Shown in pieces: positions 6,652 to 13,569 of a stretch of DNA of 15,944 nt. Numbering within the stretch: the first letter of the stretch is position 1; each line of letters begins with the position of its first letter. This DNA comes from Kiritimatiellota bacterium (GTDB lineage Bacteria; Verrucomicrobiota; Kiritimatiellia; RFP12; UBA1067). The stretch lies in NCBI GenBank assembly GCA_009777165.1, contig WRML01000013.1:1-15944 (forward strand). Direction: 5' to 3'. A program made the position numbers and the translations under genes. The notes beneath the pieces were generated by a model. That model saw only the letters and a list, made by a program, of their open reading frames with translations, was not told the origin of the DNA and searched no databases.

Positions 6652-7210
6652 TCTCCCTCACATACGCCGCGCACGCCGCCCGCGCCGCCTTCGACCGCCT
6701 CCGACGCATCGCCCCAGTAGCCGGATGGCTTCCATCCGGGTTTATGCTTCCTGCTGGCGTTGCGCGTCTCAAAGTGCGCGCCCACGACCGAGGCCGCGTC
6801 ATCGGCGATGCACCGGTGCAGCGCGGCCTTGTCTTCCACCGCGTCCGTGATGCCCTGGATCATCGCCAGGGCTTCCTCGGGTGTCACGCGCTCCGGCGCC
6901 CTGCTGACAACGCTTCTGCCGAGCGACTGCAGCCCGAGCGCCTCCGCCTCCTCACGGTCAATGTCCCGCAGCCCCATGTCCGAGCCGTAGTCGAACGGCG
7001 GGAACGGGGCGCCGAAGCGCGAGATCGCCGCCCTGATTGGATCCGTCTTCAACGCGGCCATGCGCCCATTCGTGAACTGCCCGCCCGCCGCCTCCCAGCG
7101 CATGGGCCAGTCGCGCCCCTTCTCGCGGTGGAATACGCGCACGAGCTCCTGCGCGGGCCACGTATCCAGGCGCCTCGGTCGGCAGCGGTATTCTCGGTAA
7201 ATCGCGCATG
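6639..7210 (-). pseudogene. Remnant of a phage minor head (Mu gpF-like) protein
   Basis: The readable frame (6639 to about 7167) contains WPAQELVRVFHREKGRDW, then RWEAAGG, then ISRFGAPFPPFDYGSDMGL and DIDREEAEALGL. As I recall, this is the C-terminal signature of phage minor head proteins of the gpF/SPP1 gp7 type. At 7210 an ATG opens MRDLPRIPLPTEA in another frame, which looks like the protein's own start. It joins the C-terminal part by a shift near 7165-7170. The middle, several hundred codons in intact relatives, appears deleted. The final residues and stop lie inside a heptamer repeat. A CGGAG ribosome-like site precedes 7210. This is degraded prophage DNA; the family call rests on memory of motifs. 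Confidence 0.6.
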
Positions 7211-7233
7211 AAAAAAAACTCCGTTTTTTTTGA
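7209..7233. repeat. A8/T8 inverted repeat at the start of the phage remnant
   Basis: Eight A plus C, a TCC loop, then G plus eight T form a 9-bp stem directly upstream of the minus-strand ATG at 7210. On the plus strand the 3' arm is a T-run. It may act as a bidirectional terminator or may hide the ribosome site. Confidence 0.45.
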
Positions 7234-7256
7234 GTTAGGCGTTAGGAAGTAGGAGT

Positions 7257-7332
7257 TTCGACAGCCATCGACGGCCATCGGCCGCCATCGAAAAACGCTC
7301 GACTGCATTCGGCGGCTCTCGACAGCCCTCGA
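7257..7332. repeat. GCCATCGA/TCGA repeat module
   Basis: Several degenerate copies of GCCATCGA and CTCGACTGC in both orientations lead directly into the CTAATTC heptamers. The module repeats the arrangement at 6594-6651 (palindromic TCGA part followed by heptamers), so the two are copies of one composite intergenic element. Confidence 0.6.
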
Positions 7333-7403
7333 AATTCCTAATTTCTAATTCCTAATTCCTAATTTACCCCTCACTCCTCACGCCTAACTCCTGATTCCTC
7401 ACG
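7333..7403. repeat. Heptamer tract, units CTAATTC and CCTCACT
   Basis: A run of about ten 7-nt units starts as CTAATTC/CTAATTT and changes to TCCTCAC, GCCTAAC and TCCTGAT. The last unit contains the TGA stop of the neighbouring minus-strand gene (7399-7401). Confidence 0.8.
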
Positions 7404-8171
7404 GCCCGTCCTCCAAAATGATGTACAGCGTCTGCGGGTCCGGCCCCGTGCCGTCGTTGACGCTGATCCCCTTCCCCGCCCCGAACCAGTCCTGGCCGTC
7501 CGCGATGCCCCTCACGTCGTTCGTCGTCAGCGCAGATGCGATCGCCTTGGCCGTGAGGTTGCTGGCGCTGACGGCGACGGGCAGGGCGACGGGGTCGGCC
7601 TCGGTGAGGTCCTGGATGTCGGGGATGTCCGCTTTCTTGGCGAACAGCCCCTCCGCCCACGCCTCCGTCGCGTACCCCCCCAGCGCGCCGGGCAGCAGCC
7701 ACGGCGCGTTGATTGTCTTCACGGTCGCGAAGTCCACGGTCTGCACGGGCATCGGCAGCGCGTTCGGCGTGAAGCCCGGCGAGTCGAGCATCGTGAAGCG
7801 CGCGTTGGCGCGGTAGCTCACGCTGCCGCCGGGGTTCTCGGCGCGGATGAAGAAGCGGTGCTGCCTCGCCCCGCAGTCCATGTCCGGCGACCAGACGAAC
7901 GGGTCGCCCGTCACGGTGAGCGCGAGGTCGGACCCGGGACCCTTGGACCAGTACTGCACGCCGTTGGTTGACCAGCACGCCACGAACGTCCACCCATTGG
8001 TGTCGATCGCCGCGCCGCCGTCCGTCCACTGTGGCGCGAGCGCGAGGCTCTCGTCACGGTAGACCGTCCTGTCGTACGGCACGTCGCTGGACGCCGCGGC
8101 ATCCCACCGCGCGGGGATCTGCGCGGCGGCGGCCGCCGCAAGTAATAAGTAAGAAGTAATAGCTTTTTCAT
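7399..8171 (-). pseudogene. Exported protein of unknown function, out of frame at a heptamer repeat in its signal peptide
   Basis: The ATG at 8171 has a good ribosome site (AAGGAG, 9 nt away) and begins MKKLLLL. It then passes through three 7-nt units (8140-8160) and lands in the wrong frame. The frame just beyond reads AAAAAAQIPARWDAAASSDV and continues for some 250 residues to 7399. This looks like the rest of a signal peptide and a mature exported protein. One more heptamer, or two fewer, would join start and body into a proper signal peptide. In the present state only the GTG at 8082 could open the body, without a signal. The mature part includes WTFVACWSTNGVQYWSKG and FGAGKGISVNDGTG and has a phage-tail or surface-protein flavour. 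I do not recognise the family. Confidence 0.6.
8140..8160 (-). repeat. Three heptamers inside a signal-peptide coding region
   Basis: Minus-strand units ATTACTT, CTTACTT and ATTACTT lie between start codon and hydrophobic core. Seven nt is not a multiple of three, so each gain or loss changes frame. Confidence 0.85.
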
Positions 8172-8199
8172 CTCCGTTTTCTCCTTTTCCTTTTTTTTT

Positions 8200-8227
8200 A
8201 GTTTTTAGTTTACAGTTTTTAGTTTTT
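8200..8227. repeat. Heptamer tract, unit AGTTTTT
   Basis: Four contiguous units (AGTTTTT, AGTTTAC, AGTTTTT, AGTTTTT) lie upstream of the minus-strand gene at 8171, between it and the inverted-repeat element. Confidence 0.8.
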
Positions 8228-8230
8228 ATA

Positions 8231-8480
8231 GTGAATTCACTTTAAAAATGTTCCATTCTTACATCCCGTTAGGGATGTGTCTCTCGGTAGAAAAACATCC
8301 TTCCCCCCATGTCCGCAGGAAAAGAGGCCCCCGTCGGCGCAGGTGCGACCGATGGGGCACGGGATGCACCTAAAAGAGGCATCCCGATGGGATGCCATGA
8401 TTTTTTTTTTGCGTTCTCTTCTACCGAAAGAAACATCCCTAACGGGATGTTGTTACGGTATGCTTTAAAAGTGATTTCGC
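8231..8480. mobile_element. 250-bp hairpin-rich element with long terminal inverted repeats
   Basis: The two ends form an imperfect inverted repeat of about 65 nt (8231-8295 against 8418-8480). The inner core ACATCCCGTTAGGGATGT (8261-8278) matches its mate at 8433-8450 exactly. Each core is itself a 7-bp hairpin. A third hairpin, GGCATCCC-GAT-GGGATGCC, lies at 8378-8396. No transposase is encoded; the 77-codon frame inside is a by-product. This looks like a MITE or REP-like non-autonomous element. I recall similar ATCCC/GGGAT repeats between genes in gut bacteria but cannot name the family. Confidence 0.65.
8378..8410 (+). terminator. Hairpin plus T-run inside the inverted-repeat element
   Basis: An 8-bp GC-rich stem (8378-8396) is followed after 4 nt by ten T (8401-8410). 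This could stop plus-strand transcription before the downstream array. The 4-nt offset makes it less than ideal. Confidence 0.45.
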
Positions 8481-8562
8481 TATATGAATCGTCCCGAAAC
8501 AAGTCAGCCCGGTTACACAGAGTTTCACAGAGAAGGCGCAGAGGGACACAGAGTCAATTTCA

Positions 8563-8597
8563 TTTACTCTTAACTATTAATTCTTAATTATTAATTT
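8563..8597. repeat. Heptamer tract upstream of gene A promoter, five units
   Basis: TTTACTC, TTAACTA, TTAATTC, TTAATTA and TTAATTT are contiguous and end just before the -35 box at 8604. The AT-rich array sits where an UP element would. Confidence 0.8.
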
Positions 8598-8603
8598 CTT
8601 CCC

Positions 8604-8632
8604 TTGCCTTCCCCCCGCAAAAATGGCATGTT
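8604..8632 (+). promoter_or_regulatory. Weak promoter of the metzincin gene
   Basis: TTGCCT (8604-8609), 17 nt, then CATGTT (8627-8632). It occupies the same place as the better promoter of the paralogue (TATATT). The predicted start is near 8639. Confidence 0.5.
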
Positions 8633-8682
8633 GATCACTGAGTCAATGGAGCATTAGGCTCACAACAAAGAGAAAGGCAAGG

Positions 8683-10302
8683 ATGAAGGCGATGAGAAAA
8701 GCGGTTGCGACGGTGGTGGTTGGGATGGTAATGGGGCTGACGATGACGGCGGGGGCCGGCTCTGCCGCGAACGATTACGTGGAGGTGGAATGTGCCGGGC
8801 TGGTTGTCAAATTGGACGTGGAGGACCCGAAAATTTTCCATATCTTCGCGCCGGGGAAGGATGATGATTTCACTGTTGAGGTCACGGTGACAACCTCTTG
8901 GGAAGAACTGGTCGCCCCCAAGCCTTCAACCAAGAACGGGATTTCCGCAACGTTCACGATGGGCGCGAAGGCTAAGGATGACGCGACGGGTGTGGTCGTT
9001 TCGGGACAAGGGTATAAAGTGAAGACTGGCGAGGTTGACAAAGAGGGGGAAATCCAATTCCACAACTTTTACCTCCAGTCGGACTTTGACGACTTCGCGA
9101 AAGATATCGTTGTGCCGCTGGGGAGGCAGGTGATCTACACCGCCCGCGGGAACGAAACTGAAAAAGCGAGCAACTGGACGGTAGGATCGGACGGGGAGGA
9201 GGAAACAAAGAATTACACATCCCAAATCGTCTTCAACCGGGATTTTTTTGACGTGGATGCGTGGTTCATCCTCTCAACGATAGCGACGCCTAAGCGCGGG
9301 GCTTACAGTGTTGATGCGGAGGAAATGATTTCTTCAATACACTATCCAAGCGAGAAGTTATTAACGGATGCAGGGCAGATGACCGTTTTTCAGGCGGACT
9401 TTACTGATGCTCAACCTTATGGTTTTGATGATTTCACTGAATGGGATTATTACCCCCAACCTTATATCTCGATTGATTATTATGAGACGATAAGAAAAGG
9501 ACAATGTAGGTGGCCCTATGCTTCAGCACAAATAGGTTATGAGGGGACTTCTACGTTAATATGCACTTTAGAAGACGCGAATCTCGATTTGAGCGAGTCC
9601 AGTATACCAGAAGAGTGGTTCAATCCAAAGATAATGGTAGGAGGAGGGGGTGTTATCTTTACCATACCACCAGATCCTGTAGACCCTACAGCTTCCCGAG
9701 AAGAACAGACGCTGACAGCAAACTTCAAAGGAGCGATGGTGGCAGAGCTTACCATCGTGCCGTACCACAAAAAGGAAATTACGGTCGGTATTCGGTGTGT
9801 ACATGAGCCATCTTGGAATAAGAATAGTAAGGAGATTGAAGGTGTTGAAGACTATTTAAATAATGTGTATCGTCAAGCTTGCGTAAAGGTAAACGTAATA
9901 TATCTTCCCACTATGGAAATTAGCTTTGATTGGGACAACGATGGAAGTCTTGATTTCTCCAACTGGAATAATGCGGAAATGCAAGCAATTTGGAACGTAG
10001 CAGATAATACAGAGTGTGACTTCGTAATCTTTCTCGTTAGTAACTTTAGCCGTCCACGTATGGATGGAGGTATGTGGCTGGGGCAACGCTATGGTTTTGT
10101 GTCTGCCACTGGATGGAAAGGACTCCTATCTGTTGCACATGAACTGGGACATGGGATAGGATTGTCGCATACTGAAATGAGGGACAAAGACAATCTAATG
10201 TATCCTAATTTTCTTAATGCTCATCCTGCCATGATGAAACTACGAAAAAATCAGTGGGATTCCCTTCAGGAAGCCATTCAGGCTCTTCCAAAAAGAAATT
10301 AA
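8683..10302 (+). CDS. Gene A: exported protein with C-terminal metzincin-type zinc metalloprotease
   Basis: The protein has 539 residues. The start has AAAGG 5 nt upstream. MKAMRKAVATVVVGMV begins a signal peptide with likely cleavage near AGSA-AN (residue 28). Residues about 30-240 are a beta-rich domain shared with gene B, including FHIFAPG, an aromatic FHNF segment, SNWTV and IVFNR. Residues about 340-539 form a metalloprotease with H486-E487-xx-H490-xx-G-xx-H496 (HELGHGIGLSH), a Met-turn candidate in DNLMYP (M506) and a closing LRKNQW motif. As I recall, DNLM...KxQW after HELGH also occurs in metalloprotease toxin domains of Bacteroidota polymorphic proteins. The C-terminal half is AT-rich (21 G/C in 9421-9480) unlike the front half, pointing to a separate origin. 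The stop overlaps the next gene's ribosome site. Substrate unknown. Confidence 0.85.
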   Translation: MKAMRKAVATVVVGMVMGLTMTAGAGSAANDYVEVECAGLVVKLDVEDPKIFHIFAPGKDDDFTVEVTVTTSWEELVAPKPSTKNGISATFTMGAKAKDDATGVVVSGQGYKVKTGEVDKEGEIQFHNFYLQSDFDDFAKDIVVPLGRQVIYTARGNETEKASNWTVGSDGEEETKNYTSQIVFNRDFFDVDAWFILSTIATPKRGAYSVDAEEMISSIHYPSEKLLTDAGQMTVFQADFTDAQPYGFDDFTEWDYYPQPYISIDYYETIRKGQCRWPYASAQIGYEGTSTLICTLEDANLDLSESSIPEEWFNPKIMVGGGGVIFTIPPDPVDPTASREEQTLTANFKGAMVAELTIVPYHKKEITVGIRCVHEPSWNKNSKEIEGVEDYLNNVYRQACVKVNVIYLPTMEISFDWDNDGSLDFSNWNNAEMQAIWNVADNTECDFVIFLVSNFSRPRMDGGMWLGQRYGFVSATGWKGLLSVAHELGHGIGLSHTEMRDKDNLMYPNFLNAHPAMMKLRKNQWDSLQEAIQALPKRN

Positions 10303-10312
10303 GGAGCAGAAT

Positions 10313-11317
10313 ATGAAGCAACTCATTTACAGTATAGCCGTGGTTGTGTTTGTGTGGAATGCCGTGGCGAATGATATTGATTCTTTAAAGACTATGCTGT
10401 CAAACACAGAAGTAGGATGCCAACTCCTTGAGCTGAACACGCCTGATGCTGACCAACGGGCGAAGGTGGAAGCGGGCATTCGAGCAGGCATGGAGATCAA
10501 TGCCCCTAGGAATACAGAGGATAGCCCGCGCTATCGGGGTCAGGTGTATGCTTACGGCGCAGAAATGATTCGCAGAGACCCGGCCGTGTCGTTTGAAGTG
10601 AAGCGGTTCATTGCCGACATCCTCGCCGAGGGCATTGTCAATGACAATTCGGATTACCAGAAAGCCAAAGTCATTGAGACGTTAGCCCGTGTCCTTGGCG
10701 TTACCGGGCCGGACATCCTTTCCGATAACGCGCTTGCTAACATTCAGAAAGGCTTTGAGCACTCATTGTTGCCCGGTAGAGGCATGATTCTCCTTGCCTA
10801 CCGTGCGGAACTGGAAGGAGCCCCCAAACGGATTGAGGCAATCAGCCGGGCACCATTCCTCCAACGGAATGGATTCCTAAATAAATCCGTCTGGACGGCG
10901 TTGCTGACTCGGGTATGGGACGGGGACGGACAGGCACTTGACTCCCTCTTGGAATATGCTCGCAAAGAGAAAAATATCATTACTCGCGTAACATTCATCT
11001 TTAAAGACCTCAGTACAGTTCATAACCAGAAATGCGTGGAGTTTTTTGTGCCTTATCTCAATTCAGACGAACGAACGCCAGAGGTCATCTATGAAATGCC
11101 AGGTACTCCCGTGGCATCATACGCCGCATCCGCCTTGTACCAAATGTTGGAGGGTTTCCCGGAGTCAATCGTACAATCTGGATTTCAGGCGGATGAAGAT
11201 ATCAAACGGTGCAGGGAATGGGTGAAGCAGCAAAAGCAATTTAAATTCCGCGAGAAACCCCTTACAGAAGAACAGAAGAAGAGGTTTTGGTGGGCTAACC
11301 AGAATGATTCGCTTTGA
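10313..11317 (+). CDS. Partner of gene A: exported alpha-helical protein, copy 1
   Basis: The protein has 334 residues. AAGGAG begins at the A of gene A's TAA stop, 6 nt before the ATG, so translation is likely coupled. MKQLIYSIAVVVFVWNAVA is a signal peptide with cleavage near AVA-ND. The rest is predicted to be mostly helical and resembles HEAT-like repeats without a clear named family. It includes AYGAEMIRRDPAVSFEVKRF (about residues 82-101), VTGPDILSD and VWTALLTRVWDGD. It is strongly related to the partial gene at 15326, which also follows a metzincin-motif gene. That repeated pairing suggests a dedicated partner: an inhibitor or immunity protein, or a chaperone or subunit of the protease. 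The choice between these is open. Confidence 0.75.
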   Translation: MKQLIYSIAVVVFVWNAVANDIDSLKTMLSNTEVGCQLLELNTPDADQRAKVEAGIRAGMEINAPRNTEDSPRYRGQVYAYGAEMIRRDPAVSFEVKRFIADILAEGIVNDNSDYQKAKVIETLARVLGVTGPDILSDNALANIQKGFEHSLLPGRGMILLAYRAELEGAPKRIEAISRAPFLQRNGFLNKSVWTALLTRVWDGDGQALDSLLEYARKEKNIITRVTFIFKDLSTVHNQKCVEFFVPYLNSDERTPEVIYEMPGTPVASYAASALYQMLEGFPESIVQSGFQADEDIKRCREWVKQQKQFKFREKPLTEEQKKRFWWANQNDSL

Positions 11318-11319
11318 CA

Positions 11320-11487
11320 ATGAATAGAAATTTGCTCCTACTTACCGTCGGTATCATTTGCGCCACATCCCTCCCCCTGCTGGCGCAGTACCGCGTTATG
11401 AATCGTCCCGAAACAAGTCAGCCCGGTTACACAGAGCTTCACAGAGAAGGCGCAGAGGGACACAGAGTCAATTTCATTAACTCTTAA
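11320..11487 (+). pseudogene. Orphan signal-peptide stub of a lost exported protein
   Basis: The ATG lies 2 nt after the partner gene's stop. The first 26 codons read MNRNLLLLTVGIICATSLPL, then LAQYRV, a complete signal peptide with a plausible LLA-Q cleavage. At 11397 the sequence switches to the duplicated upstream cassette, and the frame runs 29 more codons through repeat DNA to TAA. The mature part of the original gene has been replaced or removed exactly at the cassette edge. Confidence 0.6.
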
Positions 11488-11539
11488 CTATTAACTATTA
11501 ATTATTAACTATTAATTATTAACTATTAATTATTAATTT
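11477..11539. repeat. Expanded heptamer tract upstream of gene B promoter, nine units
   Basis: Nine contiguous units: TTAACTC, then alternating TTAACTA and TTAATTA, ending TTAATTT. Part of it reads as three exact copies of a 14-nt TAACTATTAATTAT (11492-11533). The otherwise matching copy before gene A has five units. Confidence 0.85.
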
Positions 11540-11555
11540 CTTCTAATTTCTTCCC

Positions 11556-11584
11556 TTGCCTTCCCCCCGCAAAAATGGTATATT
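11556..11584 (+). promoter_or_regulatory. Promoter of gene B
   Basis: TTGCCT (11556-11561), a 17-nt spacer ending in TGG, then TATATT (11579-11584, 5 of 6). The predicted start is near 11591, giving a leader of about 44 nt. The heptamer array ends 16 nt before the -35 box. Confidence 0.65.
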
Positions 11585-11634
11585 GATTGCTGAATCAACA
11601 GAGCATTAGGCTCACACCAAAAAGAAAGGCAAGG

Positions 11635-13569
11635 ATGAAGGCGATGAGAAAGGCGGTTGCGACGGTGGTGGTGGTTGGGATGATGACAGGGCTGACGATG
11701 ACGGCAGAGGCCGGCTCTGCCGTGAACACATTCGTACAGGTAAGCTGTGGCAACAACACGATCACCGTCAACGTGGACGCAAACAACAAAAGCGATTTCC
11801 ATATCTTCGCCCCCGGGTACCGCGAGAACGACACCGCCTTTGTCCAGGTGTCACCGGCATCTCCGGAGTGGCAGCTTGTCAAGCCAACCTCTGGCGTCCA
11901 GATGAAAGGCGGGGATAAATGTGATTATGAGGTGAAAGGGTACTTGGATTCGGAAGGGACAGGCGCAGGGAAGATTTATTTCCACAATTACTTTATCGCA
12001 TCCAGTGAAGACGGTGGCGCGAAGAACATCACGGTCCCGCCAAAAAAGCAGGTGACGTACACCGCCTACCGGGATAAAGACGCCTCTGGGAACAAAGCCG
12101 AGAGGCCGAGCAACTGGACGGTCAACGGGGAGACAAAAATAAGCGCGGCAAAAATCGTGTTCAACCGGAGCGCGTGGGATGTGCCCGCCTGGTACATCCC
12201 GACGATGAACACGCCTAAGCCGGGGGCATACAACATCAAGGCGAGGGACTGGGTTGTCCCGGCACTGCTCCATGACGAGGGGAGGATGACGGTTATCGGG
12301 GCGGAGCTGAACCTGCTGTGGGAGACAGGCAACAAGGCGAACCAGATTTTCAACCCGACCCCGAAGGACGACCCGCCGGCTATACCGACGAACGTGCTGT
12401 ACGTCGTGGCGTCGCCTGTTGACGGTAAGTACCGCGTCACGCTGGACGTGACCGTCAAGGCGACCCTTGCCCTTGCCGAGGGCAAGGTGTTGTATGCCGT
12501 CTTTACCGATTGTGGCCACGGGATAAAGCTGACCGAGGGGAAAATCCCCATTTCCGGCCTTGTGACGATTGCATTCAGTCATCCGCAAGGTATAAGTGGC
12601 ATTCATGATTTCGGGATCATGGTGGGTTACGATGCGGATGGCACCGGCAAACTTGACTGGTCCGGAAATATCCCGATCCCGCTCGAGGTGGTCAACCCCC
12701 AAAACGGTGCCCGGATAGGCGATGCTATCGTCAGGGGGGCGAGTTTATCTCAGTATGCGGCTGCACAAAACTCAATAAATGCCGTATTCGGGGGATCATG
12801 GTTATGGGGTTTCTTATCGAACGTCAAAGTGCCGACGGCAAAGTCGCTGCTTTACCTTTTCTGGAACGGCAGCCCGGTGGGGATGCCTGACCCGACATAT
12901 GCGCCAATCTCGAGTGTGGACATCGGGTTCAACGCCTTTTACCCGGGGTATTTCTCGGAATGGCTGACGCACAACTCTGGCGCGGCGTTCAATGACATTG
13001 GCGAAACCACGTTACAGGAATATCAGTGGGATACCACGACACCGCTCGCAAACCTCATCGCATCAGCCCCGCAGATTGAGAATGCCCTTGGCACGTTCTA
13101 TTACAAAACGATTTACCCGCAAGTCATCAATTATTTCGCCAACCAGCCTTTTGGGACGGAAGCCTATTTTCCGCCCTCTACGGCAGGTGAAGATATTCCG
13201 CACAAAAGTGAAAGCCAACCGTGGGTGCCGGGATGTACACTTAAGCTGAACACTTGGTGGCCGGATATGCTGGGCGACGACACCAACGCTTCTGTCGGGC
13301 GTGGCAGACTCCTGTCGCACAAGGCGCGGTACCGCGTCAAAAAAGAGAATATTGCTGGCGTTCTTGTTGCGTTTACGGTGACGGAGGTGAAGTCATGGGG
13401 GGAAATGATTGATCTCTATGATTTCAACTGGGATGTGTCTGGAGACGCGCATAACGCCGCCGTCCTGCAAGTCGGCTACGGGAATGGGAGTTACGGACCT
13501 GATCGGAATCGGGGAAGAATCTTCAGGACGCGTGTCCAATTCAGTAAAACCTACGGAGGTCTGCCATGA
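11635..13569 (+). CDS. Gene B: exported protein sharing gene A's N-terminal domain, different C-terminus
   Basis: The protein has 644 residues. I chose the ATG at 11635 because the matching codon starts gene A and GAAAGG lies 5 nt upstream. Signal peptide MKAMRKAVATVVVVGMMTGL, cleaved near AGSA-VN. Residues about 30-225 align with gene A (FHIFAPG, YFHNYF, SNWTVNG, KIVFNRSAWDVPAW). Residues about 250-370 look like an Ig-like beta domain with VGYDADGTGKLDWSG, perhaps calcium-binding. Residues about 370-644 are unrelated to gene A and have no HExxH. The last 80 residues contain LSHKARYRV, EMIDLYDFNWDVS and LQVGYGNGSYG, which look like a compact terminal domain I cannot name. The region is GC-rich (39 G/C in 13261-13320), unlike the end of gene A. 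It overlaps the next gene by 4 bp. A toxin, adhesin or other enzyme is possible. Confidence 0.8.
   Translation: MKAMRKAVATVVVVGMMTGLTMTAEAGSAVNTFVQVSCGNNTITVNVDANNKSDFHIFAPGYRENDTAFVQVSPASPEWQLVKPTSGVQMKGGDKCDYEVKGYLDSEGTGAGKIYFHNYFIASSEDGGAKNITVPPKKQVTYTAYRDKDASGNKAERPSNWTVNGETKISAAKIVFNRSAWDVPAWYIPTMNTPKPGAYNIKARDWVVPALLHDEGRMTVIGAELNLLWETGNKANQIFNPTPKDDPPAIPTNVLYVVASPVDGKYRVTLDVTVKATLALAEGKVLYAVFTDCGHGIKLTEGKIPISGLVTIAFSHPQGISGIHDFGIMVGYDADGTGKLDWSGNIPIPLEVVNPQNGARIGDAIVRGASLSQYAAAQNSINAVFGGSWLWGFLSNVKVPTAKSLLYLFWNGSPVGMPDPTYAPISSVDIGFNAFYPGYFSEWLTHNSGAAFNDIGETTLQEYQWDTTTPLANLIASAPQIENALGTFYYKTIYPQVINYFANQPFGTEAYFPPSTAGEDIPHKSESQPWVPGCTLKLNTWWPDMLGDDTNASVGRGRLLSHKARYRVKKENIAGVLVAFTVTEVKSWGEMIDLYDFNWDVSGDAHNAAVLQVGYGNGSYGPDRNRGRIFRTRVQFSKTYGGLP

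Larger units (their letters stand above)
8483..8770 (+). repeat. Upstream cassette, copy 1 (leader, promoter and signal peptide)
   Basis: This stretch is nearly identical to 11397-11725. It includes the CACAGAG-type 9-nt repeats (8513-8555), a heptamer tract, the promoter region, the 5' leader and the first 25-30 codons of the secreted protein. The main differences are the heptamer number (five here, nine in copy 2) and the -10 box. Confidence 0.9.
11397..11725 (+). repeat. Upstream cassette, copy 2 (leader, promoter and signal peptide)
   Basis: This is the second copy of 8483-8770, starting at the shared TATGAATCGTCCCG. It differs mainly by four extra heptamers, an extra CTTCTAATTT near 11540, a better -10 box and an added codon in the signal peptide. 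Confidence 0.9.

Noticed and set aside
6958..7308. Minus-strand frame of 116 codons overlapping the phage remnant
   Set aside because: Only its segment MRDLPRIPLPTEA (from 7210) looks real. The rest is the phage protein read in the wrong frame.
8269..8502. A 77-codon protein within the inverted-repeat element
   Set aside because: The frame is dictated by the hairpin sequences, has no ribosome site and covers both inverted arms.
8513..8555. CACAGAG-type 9-nt repeat as a regulatory site specific to gene A
   Set aside because: It lies in both cassettes and resembles general intergenic repeats such as the one at 6443. Position alone does not support a regulatory role.
6621..11539. CRISPR array
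   Set aside because: The repeats are 7-9 nt tandem units without unique spacers, and no cas gene is present.
11587..11634. Upstream start for gene B at 11587 (TTG)
   Set aside because: It would place a charged extension before the signal peptide and lies before or at the predicted transcription start. The ATG at 11635 matches gene A's start.
11851..12702. Minus-strand frame of 283 codons opposite gene B
   Set aside because: It is an antisense shadow. The plus frame aligns with gene A and has signal peptide and promoter.
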